Shown here one piece after another: positions 18,135-25,923 of a stretch of DNA of 64,000 nucleotides. Positions within the stretch are counted from its first letter, which is position 1. Each line of letters starts with the position of its first letter. Under the pieces are notes generated by a model, which made no database searches, was not told where the DNA came from, and saw nothing but the letters and a program-made list of their open reading frames with translations. The stretch comes from a bacterium (lineage in GTDB: Bacteria > UBA10199 > 2-02-FULL-44-16 > JAAZCA01), in assembly GCA_021810905.1 (NCBI GenBank), contig JAJZQH010000001.1, positions 1-64,000 of the forward strand, given 5' to 3'. A program made the position numbers and the translations under genes.

Positions 18135-18584
18135 TCAGTCAAAACGTACGCCGTGCATGCCGAGGTACGGGACTGCGTATTCTTTTGTCGGAACCGAGCG
18201 GTGAAATTGTACCAGCACCCACTGCCCGCCTCTCTTTTCTGCTATGCCTGACAGGCGGAACTTGCATTCGTGCTTTCCCTCGCCGGTGAGGAAGTTGCCG
18301 GTCATTTCCTCCGCGAACCAGGCGCAATTGCCGTCTCTCGAAAAGGTGACGCGCGGCGTGCCCCTGTTCCAGTGTATTTCCCGGGCAAAGGCGAAGAGTT
18401 GCTCTGCGGCAGTACGAAATTTGTCCCATCCGTACCATGTTTCGCCCTCGTCAGAGCCGAAGGCGACGAAGTTTGCATCCCTGGCCACCACGTCGCCCAG
18501 GGCGCTGATATCCCTTCGCTGATATGCTTCAAGGTAGCGATTGATGAGGTCTGTCACATCTTTTGTATTATAATTTTCCGCCAT
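18135..18584 (-). CDS. NTF2-like/SnoaL-type protein
   Basis: This 149-residue soluble protein has the cone-shaped NTF2/SnoaL fold pattern: an N-terminal helix pair (LINRYLEAYQRRDISALGDVV), then ANFVAFGSDEGETWYGWDKF and curved beta strands ending in WVLVQFHRSVP. Such domains act as small isomerases, hydrolases or ligand-binding modules. The resemblance is to the SnoaL-like/DUF4440 class, and no catalytic residue can be assigned. The start at 18584 is chosen for the GGGGGAGG site. It lies between the two OPT transporters and is transcribed in the same direction as copy 1, about 50 bases upstream of it. Confidence 0.72.
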   Translation of the reverse strand: MAENYNTKDVTDLINRYLEAYQRRDISALGDVVARDANFVAFGSDEGETWYGWDKFRTAAEQLFAFAREIHWNRGTPRVTFSRDGNCAWFAEEMTGNFLTGEGKHECKFRLSGIAEKRGGQWVLVQFHRSVPTKEYAVPYLGMHGVRFD

Positions 18585-18737
18585 GATCGCCTCCCCCATT
18601 GAAAACTGTACGCATTTTTTTATGATAAATTTCGATCCCCATAACACACGGAGGCAAAAAGGCAAGTGCGTTCATAGGGTTTGACACGACTATCCGTTTC
18701 CGCTAATCGGGCCGAAATCGATCACCAAGGGGGAAGC

Positions 18738-20762
18738 ATGCCGCCGAATTTTCAGCCTTACGTTCCAGAAAAAACAGATATGCCGGAACTCACTATCAAG
18801 GCGCTGCTGCTCGGCCTTGTCATGGCTATAGTGCTCGGCGCTGCGAACGCGTATCTCGGGCTCAAGGCAGGAATGACGATTTCGGCCTCTTTTCCAGCGG
18901 CCGTTATCGCCATAGCTGCTTTTCGCCTGCCGTTCTTCCGCGGCTCCGTTCTCGAACAGAACATAACCCGCACCACGGCTGCCATCGGCGAAGCGCTTGT
19001 GGCAGGCGCCATCTTCACCCTGCCGGCGTTCGTCATGGTCAACCTTGGCGGAGAGCGGCTCTGGACTTCCTTCCATTATTGGCACGCGTCGATAATCCTG
19101 CTCGTGGGCGGCGTGGTGGGCATACTCTTCGTCATAATGCTGCGCCGCACCCTCGTCGAGGATGCCAACCTTCCGTTCCCTGAGGGAGCAGCATGCTTCG
19201 AAATCGTGAAGGCCGGACAAAAGGGCGAGAGCGGAGCGAAGTACGTGTTCGGAGCGATGGGTCTGGGCGTTATCATAGAAATTTTGAAAAACTCCGTAGG
19301 GTTCTCGATATTTCAGGAGTGCAAGGAATTTTTCTTTTCGTTTCCGCAATCGGTCATACACCATTTCAACACGGCGAAGGAGGCGCTGTCGGATATCCGC
19401 TACAAGGGCGGAATTTTGTTCAAGACCCCCCTCGCCTCTCCCGCGCTCATCAGCGTTGGTTACATAATAGGCCCCAAGTACGCGTGCATCAACTTCGCCG
19501 GCGGCATACTCGCGTGGTTCGTATTCATTCCGCTTGCGATATTTCTTAATCCGCAGTTCATGAACGAACTCGCAGCAGGCGGCGCCTCGGTGACCAACAC
19601 CGACATGATGTATACGGCCTGGTACAACCTCGTGCGCCCGATGGCGGTCGGAGCAATGCTCGTCGGCTCTTTCTACACGCTCTGGGGGCTCAAAGGATCG
19701 TTGATCGCGGGCATGAAGGGAATTTTTTCGAAGCATGCGGCAGGCGCCGCGGATACCGGCCGTCTCAATAAGGATCTGAATCTTCGCTGGGTCTTTATCA
19801 TTGCGCTCCTGCTTCTCATACCGGCGAGCGTGCTAATCTACAATTATTGTCACAGCGTGTTGGGCGCCGTGGTTGCGGCAATCGTGATGACGCTTACCGC
19901 TTTCCTCTTCGCCGCGGTCGGCGGCTGGCTCGTGGGCCTCGTGGGCAATTCCAACCAGCCGGTCTCAGGACTTACCCTCTCCGCCCTGATAGTCGCCGCA
20001 GTCGTAATGCTTGCGGTCGGAGTGTCAGGAATGGCTGGTGTAGCCGCGGTGCTCAGCGTCGCGGCCGTTGTCTGCTGCGTTGCGTGCCTCTCCGGAGACA
20101 TCATTCAGGACCTGAAGGTGGGACAGCTAGTTGGCGGCACGCCCTGGAAGATGGAGCTCTCCGGAATCATCGGAACCGCGGTCGCTGCGTTCGTGCTGGT
20201 AATTCCTATAATGATACTGCACAACGGTACGCCGGGCGGAATCGGCGGCGCAGCGCTTCCAGCACCGCAGGCAGGGCTTATGGCGCAGCTTGCCACCGGT
20301 ATCGTAGGCGGCGAGATGCCGTGGGGCCTCATCCTCATTGGGATGTGCTTTGCGCTCGGCCTCATCCTCATCAAGGCGCCGGCTCCGATGCTCATAGCGG
20401 TAGGCATGTATCTCCCTTACGAGACGACGTTTGCTATCTTTGTAGGAGGCGTGATCAAGTGGATTGCCGACAAACTGTCACAGAGGCGCGGCATCAGGCC
20501 CGAGGGTGAAGAGGGAATCGGAACTTTGCTCGCCTCGGGCTTCATCGCAGGAGAGGCGATAACAGGCGTGATCCTGGCTGGGGCCTACATAGGAATGAAC
20601 GCCGGTTTGCCGGAGGACATGAGGATCGAATCGCTCACGCAGCGCTTCTTCGGCATTGCCGAGCTGCCCATCAGGGAGTCGATGGGCGGGTGGCTCTCCA
20701 TAGCGATCTTCGCTGCCGTGGCCTATTGCCTCATCTGGCTGCCGTTGAAACGCAAATCGTGA
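18738..20762 (+). CDS. OPT-family oligopeptide transporter (copy 2)
   Basis: This 674-residue paralogue of the OPT protein at 16062-18080 has the same N-terminal QPYVPEKTDMPELTIKAL and the GAANAYLGLKAGMTISAS core. It also shares GNSNQPVSGLTLSALIVA and LKVGQLVGGTPWKMELSGI. It has about 14-16 transmembrane segments. The start at 18738 has an AAGGGGGAAG site, so the longer form from 18681 is not used. The two copies are clearly related but divergent across their length, suggesting an old duplication with distinct substrates. A CAGAATT word hairpin begins right after the stop. Confidence 0.92.
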   Translation: MPPNFQPYVPEKTDMPELTIKALLLGLVMAIVLGAANAYLGLKAGMTISASFPAAVIAIAAFRLPFFRGSVLEQNITRTTAAIGEALVAGAIFTLPAFVMVNLGGERLWTSFHYWHASIILLVGGVVGILFVIMLRRTLVEDANLPFPEGAACFEIVKAGQKGESGAKYVFGAMGLGVIIEILKNSVGFSIFQECKEFFFSFPQSVIHHFNTAKEALSDIRYKGGILFKTPLASPALISVGYIIGPKYACINFAGGILAWFVFIPLAIFLNPQFMNELAAGGASVTNTDMMYTAWYNLVRPMAVGAMLVGSFYTLWGLKGSLIAGMKGIFSKHAAGAADTGRLNKDLNLRWVFIIALLLLIPASVLIYNYCHSVLGAVVAAIVMTLTAFLFAAVGGWLVGLVGNSNQPVSGLTLSALIVAAVVMLAVGVSGMAGVAAVLSVAAVVCCVACLSGDIIQDLKVGQLVGGTPWKMELSGIIGTAVAAFVLVIPIMILHNGTPGGIGGAALPAPQAGLMAQLATGIVGGEMPWGLILIGMCFALGLILIKAPAPMLIAVGMYLPYETTFAIFVGGVIKWIADKLSQRRGIRPEGEEGIGTLLASGFIAGEAITGVILAGAYIGMNAGLPEDMRIESLTQRFFGIAELPIRESMGGWLSIAIFAAVAYCLIWLPLKRKS

Positions 20763-20772
20763 CAATCTAAAG

Positions 20773-20858
20773 GCAGAATTCAGAATACAGAATTCAGAAG
20801 GGAGCTTGCTTCCCCTCGGCGGTTTTTTCATTCTGTCTTCTGACTTCTGTATTCTGAT
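20773..20858. repeat. Word-repeat hairpin (CAGAATT word)
   Basis: The left arm (20773-20799) uses CAGAATT, CAGAATA and CAGAATT. The right arm (20828-20858) is the inverse (TTCTGTCTTCTGACTTCTG...). GGGAGC and GCTTCCCC in the loop can also pair. The block fills the gap between two convergent genes. Confidence 0.9.
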
Positions 20859-20863
20859 TGTTT

Positions 20864-21202
20864 TTAAAATCCCTCTTCGATTTTCAGGCGGCGGATGATC
20901 TCTTCGATTTCTTCTTCCGATGCCTCCGCGTCAAATTGTAACTCCGCTTCTTCAGTGCCGAAATTATCTTCGATATAGCTGTCGAAATCCGGATTTTGCA
21001 GGTCGCGCTTTATGACCTCCGCGTAATCATCCGGATTTTCGCGGCAGACGCGCTCTATGTAACGATTGAGCTTCTTGGCGGCAGTGCGTTTCTTTGATGC
21101 CCTGATCTCCTTCCAGCGCCGCAGATAATGCAGACGACAATAGCCGCCGGTAGTAGCCGCATCCTGACACCCTTCTTCCCTGCATATTTTAATGCGGGCC
21201 AT
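20864..21202 (-). CDS. Small putative zinc-binding protein
   Basis: This 112-residue protein was not recognised as a named family. Near its N-terminus CREEGCQDAATTGGYCRLHY gives a C-x4-C-x9-C-x2-H spacing consistent with one zinc site. A basic segment (RRWKEIRASKKRTAAKKLNRY) follows. The C-terminal half is very acidic (EEAELQFDAEASEEEIEEII). The start at 21202 has a GGTGAG site and overlaps the upstream small membrane gene by 14 bases. The basic-then-acidic layout with a zinc knuckle would suit a nucleic-acid or protein adaptor, but this is an inference. Confidence 0.7.
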   Translation of the reverse strand: MARIKICREEGCQDAATTGGYCRLHYLRRWKEIRASKKRTAAKKLNRYIERVCRENPDDYAEVIKRDLQNPDFDSYIEDNFGTEEAELQFDAEASEEEIEEIIRRLKIEEGF

Positions 21203-21425
21203 GCTCACCGCCTTTGGCTTCTGATTGAGCCTTTGTAAGCGCATCCCGCCAATGACCCCGGCGTTTTATCGCTTCGTTGCGTTCTTCCTCTATTTCCTGC
21301 CACAGCTCGGGGCTCATGGCCTGCGAAGTCTTGAGCCGTTCATAACGCCGGTCGCGCACATACGAGTAGATAAGTATGGCGAGAGCCGCCGAAATTGCAA
21401 TGCCTGCGATGATATACCACACCAT
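21189..21425 (-). CDS. Small single-pass membrane protein
   Basis: This 78-residue hypothetical protein has one N-terminal transmembrane segment (about 3-23) followed by YVRDRRYERL and a charged cytoplasmic helix (SPELWQEIEEERNEAIKRRGHW). It begins 6 bases after the glnD stop, and its 3' end overlaps the start of the zinc-binding protein gene. The three genes are therefore probably co-transcribed. No family was recognised. Ribosome-site evidence is moderate (GAGGAA about 11 bases upstream). Confidence 0.6.
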   Translation of the reverse strand: MVWYIIAGIAISAALAILIYSYVRDRRYERLKTSQAMSPELWQEIEEERNEAIKRRGHWRDALTKAQSEAKGGEHGPH

Positions 21426-21431
21426 GATCCG

Positions 21432-24110
21432 TTATTCCTCGACTGCTTCCATGAGCCGCCTGCGTATTTCGGTCTGCCGGTCGCGGTTGTCGATCTTCTT
21501 TCCCTGAGCGTCTCGAATATAGAAGACATCGATCACCCGGTCAACATGTGTCGTAATGCGCGCGAGATCAATCGAACATCCGAGTTCATGGAATATGGAC
21601 GCTATTGTGTAGAGGAGTCCGCGCCTGTCGTCAGCCATTATCTCGACGACGGTATGGATAGCCGAAACGCCGTTGTCGATGACGATCTCCGTGGGTCTGC
21701 GGTTCTGGCTCGACGAAAGAAACCTCCTTCGAAACCTTCCGCCCACGATCTCCTCTATCCTGCGCCTTCCCGAGATTGCGTCGGAGAGTTCGCTCCTGAT
21801 GCGCGACCGGCTCTCCGGATCGTCAAATGACTTGTACAGCGGATCCGTCACCCAAAGTACGTCGACGGCAAGTCCGTCATTTGCCGTGCACAGCTCTGCA
21901 TCGACGATATTGGCGCCGTTAGCCGAGAGCACGCCGGCGATCTTTGCAAAGAGTCCCGGAGCATCCCTTGTCACTATGGAGAATTCCGTGCAGCTTCGTT
22001 CCGCCACGTCCCGCACCAGCGTGGCCACGGGCGCTGAGTCGAGTTCGCGCGACATCATTATATGCGCGGCTATCGCCTCCGGACTCGTGTAATGGGTATA
22101 TCTCTCCGGCATTTTCGACAGGAAATCGCGGATGGAGGATTCATTTTCATCCCTGCCGAGGCTGCGATGGATAGTCTTGATGAGCCGCGCTTCGTCGCGG
22201 CACAGCCTTTCCGCCCTGATACCTCCGGGACTCAACCGATCGCGCGTGCGAAGGTAGAGTTCCGAGAGCAATCCTCCCTTCCAGTCGCTCCATGCGTGCG
22301 GTCCCACAGCCCTGAGATCGGCAAATGTCAGCAGGTAGAGCATATCGAGGAGTTCGGGAGCGCGGAAGGATTGGGCGAATCGCTCTATCATCGCCGGATC
22401 GCGCACGTCGCGCTTGAATGCGATCGTCGCCATCAGCAGATGCGTTCTCACCAGGAATTCGATATCCGCCGCATCCTGCGCAGATAACCCCATCCGCAGC
22501 GCTATCGATCTTGCGAGTTCGGCCCCTTTCTCGGAGTGATCCACGCCACGGCCTTTACCAACGTCGTGGAACAATGTGGCGAGGGCCAGCACGCGCTGAC
22601 GACCGATGTTGGCCAACGCTCGAGCGGGAACTGCGAAATTACGCCTTCCCTCCCTCGTCGCGAGGAAGCAGATTTCGCCGACTGCGCGAATCGAGTGAAC
22701 GCCGGCCGTGTAATAATGGAAACCGTCTCTCTGCACGCGATGCAGCATAGGCCCCATCTCCGGGAACCAGCGCTCGAGGGCTCCGCATTCCTGCATCTGC
22801 GCGAGAGTGCGGTCGAGGTTTTTTACGTCCGAAAATATATCGCGCAGCAATTTCGCCGCATCGGAGCTCGACCTCACTGATTCGTTCAATCGTTTTTCAA
22901 AAACCGAAACAGCAGCTTGCGCGGCCGGGTCCACGGGGATTCCCCTGCGCCTCGATTCAGCGAACAGGTTGAGCGACACGATCTCACCGGCTTCAGTATG
23001 GATTTTTTCTGCAAGCGCAAGGGTGTCGTACTCTGTGCGGATGATGCCGTGGCCCAGGCGTCTGCGCTTCAAAAAAGAAACGACGGGCTTTACGGGCGCC
23101 AGCTCGCGCCATGCGAGTTCTACCGCGCGGGCGCAGCCGTCGTGCAGCGCGGCGGCGTGCCTGTGATAGACGGTCATGAATCTCTCCGCAGCGCTTCCGT
23201 CCACGTCAGATTTAATTCCAAGCCGCGCTGCAACTTCCGTTTGTACGCCTTCGCTCAGCCTGTCCGAGCGTGTCCCCTGCGAGAGATGCAGGGCATGCCG
23301 CACTGCCCAGAGAAATTTCAACGCCGAATATATCGCTTCGCGCCCGCTCGCGTCGGGAATGTATCTCTTCACCAGCTCGTCACGCCCTTCGCCGAAATGG
23401 ACGCACGCGGCGACCCACAGGAGCGTGTCGAATTCCCTCAGGCCGCCGATGCCGTCCTTGACGTTAGGTTGCAGGGCGCTGCCCGATATCGACGTGCGCG
23501 ACAGCCGCTCCTTTTGTTCGCTTATCTTGAGCTCGGCAAAACGCCGACGCGCAGCCAGACGCTTGAAGTGCGAGCTCAGAAGCGATCCGAGTCTTTCTGC
23601 TAGCAACTGGTTCCCGCCGATCAAGCGTGCGTCCATCATCGCGGTCAGCGCTCGCGCGTCGTGATCCATCGCGGACGCGCAGTCCGCCAGCGTTCGAGTC
23701 GCTCCTCCAGCCTCCATGCCGCCGTCCCACAGAGGATAAAGTATTCCATCGGTGATAGCAGCCGCGTGCTCAGCCGCTCCGGGCTCCACCAGAAAGAGAA
23801 GATCGACGTCGCTCGCCGGTCCCATTGCGCGGCGTCCGTATCCGCCAAGCGCCATCACGGCCGTGAACTGCAATTCCTGCCGCCCGATATCATTCGTGGC
23901 CAGGTCGAAGAGTTCCCTGACCACGCAGTCGATCATGGCGCTGTTCGCTGACGCGATTTCGAGTGGGTCACTACCCGAATCCAGGGCGTCTTCGAACCAT
24001 TGCGTGCGGCTGGCCAGAAATTTTCGGACCGATGACGCAGGATCGCCTTCCGCCGCAGAGAGCTCAAAAACGGGCGCCGCCGGCAGATGTGAATGGGCTT
24101 GATTCGGCAT
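21432..24110 (-). CDS. glnD: Bifunctional uridylyltransferase / uridylyl-removing enzyme GlnD
   Basis: GlnD senses glutamine and adds or removes UMP on PII proteins, so it controls nitrogen assimilation. The protein has 892 residues. The nucleotidyltransferase motif GGYGRRAMGPASDVDLL is at about 89-105. The HD domain for UMP removal includes LFHDVGKGRGVDHSEKGAEL near residue 510. Two ACT domains occupy the last 200 residues (TRDAPGLFAKIAGVLSANGANI and MADDRRGLLYTIASIFHELG). The start at 24110 has an AAGGGA site; the upstream extension is not family-like. It follows the amidase gene by 20 bases. No glnB or glnA is in the window. Confidence 0.95.
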   Translation of the reverse strand: MPNQAHSHLPAAPVFELSAAEGDPASSVRKFLASRTQWFEDALDSGSDPLEIASANSAMIDCVVRELFDLATNDIGRQELQFTAVMALGGYGRRAMGPASDVDLLFLVEPGAAEHAAAITDGILYPLWDGGMEAGGATRTLADCASAMDHDARALTAMMDARLIGGNQLLAERLGSLLSSHFKRLAARRRFAELKISEQKERLSRTSISGSALQPNVKDGIGGLREFDTLLWVAACVHFGEGRDELVKRYIPDASGREAIYSALKFLWAVRHALHLSQGTRSDRLSEGVQTEVAARLGIKSDVDGSAAERFMTVYHRHAAALHDGCARAVELAWRELAPVKPVVSFLKRRRLGHGIIRTEYDTLALAEKIHTEAGEIVSLNLFAESRRRGIPVDPAAQAAVSVFEKRLNESVRSSSDAAKLLRDIFSDVKNLDRTLAQMQECGALERWFPEMGPMLHRVQRDGFHYYTAGVHSIRAVGEICFLATREGRRNFAVPARALANIGRQRVLALATLFHDVGKGRGVDHSEKGAELARSIALRMGLSAQDAADIEFLVRTHLLMATIAFKRDVRDPAMIERFAQSFRAPELLDMLYLLTFADLRAVGPHAWSDWKGGLLSELYLRTRDRLSPGGIRAERLCRDEARLIKTIHRSLGRDENESSIRDFLSKMPERYTHYTSPEAIAAHIMMSRELDSAPVATLVRDVAERSCTEFSIVTRDAPGLFAKIAGVLSANGANIVDAELCTANDGLAVDVLWVTDPLYKSFDDPESRSRIRSELSDAISGRRRIEEIVGGRFRRRFLSSSQNRRPTEIVIDNGVSAIHTVVEIMADDRRGLLYTIASIFHELGCSIDLARITTHVDRVIDVFYIRDAQGKKIDNRDRQTEIRRRLMEAVEE

Positions 24111-24130
24111 GATCCCTTGAGATGGAGGCG

Positions 24131-25873
24131 TCACAGCGAGACGAGCTGCTTCTCCCTGCCCTTGAGATATCTCTGCACGCCTTCGGTGATGGATGAAGCC
24201 AGTCCTTCCTGATATTTTCCCTTGCCAAGAAGTTTCTCTTCGCGCGGATTGGAGATAAAAGAAGTCTCTACCAGAATCGCAGGGCACTTCGCGCCGACGA
24301 GCACATAGAAGAGCGCAGAACGCACGCCGCGGTCGCGCGCCTTGCCGTTGGTCTCGGCCATCCCGCGGGACATCGCACGCTGTACCTTCTCCGCGAGCTC
24401 CCGCGATTCCTCGGTGTCGAAATTCTGCAGCATGGTCGAAAGTATATGCTCGACGGTAGAGAGTTTCTTTTTAGTCGATTTGTTCTCGCGTTTGGCCAGC
24501 CTCGCCGCGGCCTCGTCGGTGGCGTTGTTAAGATAGTAAGTTTCTATTCCAGACATGGACTTGTCGTTGGCGGCGTTAGCGTGAATCGATATGAAGAGGT
24601 CGGCCTTCTTCGCAACGGCCGTTGCGTCGCGCTGATCGAGCGTAAGCGTTCTGTCGTCGCCGCGCGTGAGCCATACCCGAGCGCCCAGTTCGTCCCTTAT
24701 CTCGTCAGCGAGTCGCTTTGATATGGCAAGCGTTACGTCTTTCTCCGGCGTTCCACCGGGTCCGATGGCGCCGGTGTCATCGCCTCCATGACCGGGATCG
24801 ATAACGATCTTGAGGCTGGAAAGCGGTCCGCTCTTTGTCCTCGGTCCTTTTTTCTTCTCGGCCGGAGCAGGCTCTCTGCTGAGAGCCGCCTTTTCACCGA
24901 AGCGCACCAGGATCTTCGATCCGTCGCGAAGCACCTGATAATCGGTGTCGGGCGTGAGGGTGAATAGTATTCGAACGCCGCTGCCCAGCATTCTCTTCTT
25001 GATGCTGAAATTAGTGAGTTGAGGTGATTCGATGGAACGTTCGCGAGCGAGATCGGGTACTGTCGTGGCATGCAACAGTATGAGATCGAGTTGGGGCGGA
25101 GAATTGGTGCGGCCGCCGAGTTCCGTGTACTCCACGGAATATTCAACCTGTTTGTCCAGCGTGAGCTGCACGGAGGTCACATCACCGGATGTAATGACGT
25201 CTATGGAAGATAGCATGGACTTGCTGAACGCATCGGCAGTGCCCTGCTCCGGCGGCGGCGCGGCCTTCTCGTTTTCAACGGTCGGCGCCGCGGGTCTTGC
25301 GGACTTCTTTGTCTCTGCAGTCGGGCTCGTTTCCGCTTTAGACTCAGATGCGGCCGGTTCTTCCCCCTCCGCGCCCGACTCCAGCGCCGCCAGGTCTTCC
25401 CTCGCGCGCGGCGCAGCGTCGCCATTCGGATAATGCTCAATTATGTATTTAAACGCCCTGCTTGCCTTATCCATCTCGCCCAGCTGATCCCTTCGAATAC
25501 AGCCCAGCTTGTACAGGGCGTCATCCGCGAGATTGCTGTCCGGATATTCATGCACGAACTGGTTGTACAGTTTGATCGCGCGGTCCAGATCCTCCTGCTT
25601 CTGCGTTACGGAATATAATTCCTGGCTCAGGCGGGCCTCGCTGAAGAGCGCATGGGGGCCCTTTTCTCCCTTCGGAAATCTGGCATGTATTCGATCGAAC
25701 TCATCGAGGCATTGTTTCCACTCCTCGATTTTTGCCACCTGCTTGTCAGGACCCATGAGTGACTTGTAACAAACTCTCGCCTCTTCATATACGGCGACAG
25801 ACTTGTCGGCCCGTGCCGCGGATGGCTGGAACAGAATCGCAAATGTCGCGAATATGAAGAGGAATTTCTTCAT
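24131..25873 (-). CDS. N-acetylmuramoyl-L-alanine amidase (TPR-AMIN-Amidase_3)
   Basis: This predicted periplasmic peptidoglycan amidase separates daughter cells or remodels the wall. It has 580 residues. A signal peptide occupies 1-22, tetratricopeptide-like repeats resembling the YbgF/BamD type cover about 25-160 (ALYKLGCIRRDQLGEMDKA), and a Glu/Ala/Pro-rich linker lies at 165-215. An AMIN domain covers about 220-325, and Amidase_3 covers 345-575. Zinc ligands are visible in IDPGHGGDDTGA and FISIHANA, with the catalytic Glu in VETSFISN. A TPR module before AMIN is not the usual AmiC layout. The start at 25873 (MKKFLFIF) is placed by the signal peptide. Confidence 0.9.
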   Translation of the reverse strand: MKKFLFIFATFAILFQPSAARADKSVAVYEEARVCYKSLMGPDKQVAKIEEWKQCLDEFDRIHARFPKGEKGPHALFSEARLSQELYSVTQKQEDLDRAIKLYNQFVHEYPDSNLADDALYKLGCIRRDQLGEMDKASRAFKYIIEHYPNGDAAPRAREDLAALESGAEGEEPAASESKAETSPTAETKKSARPAAPTVENEKAAPPPEQGTADAFSKSMLSSIDVITSGDVTSVQLTLDKQVEYSVEYTELGGRTNSPPQLDLILLHATTVPDLARERSIESPQLTNFSIKKRMLGSGVRILFTLTPDTDYQVLRDGSKILVRFGEKAALSREPAPAEKKKGPRTKSGPLSSLKIVIDPGHGGDDTGAIGPGGTPEKDVTLAISKRLADEIRDELGARVWLTRGDDRTLTLDQRDATAVAKKADLFISIHANAANDKSMSGIETYYLNNATDEAAARLAKRENKSTKKKLSTVEHILSTMLQNFDTEESRELAEKVQRAMSRGMAETNGKARDRGVRSALFYVLVGAKCPAILVETSFISNPREEKLLGKGKYQEGLASSITEGVQRYLKGREKQLVSL

Positions 25874-25923
25874 GGTCAAGGCACATACTACCATCGTCGG
25901 GGAAGCGCTTCAATTGCGAATTA

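Noticed and set aside
21432-24287. Longer glnD reading starting at 24287
   Set aside because: The added residues overlap the amidase gene and have no family match; the AAGGGA site supports 24110.
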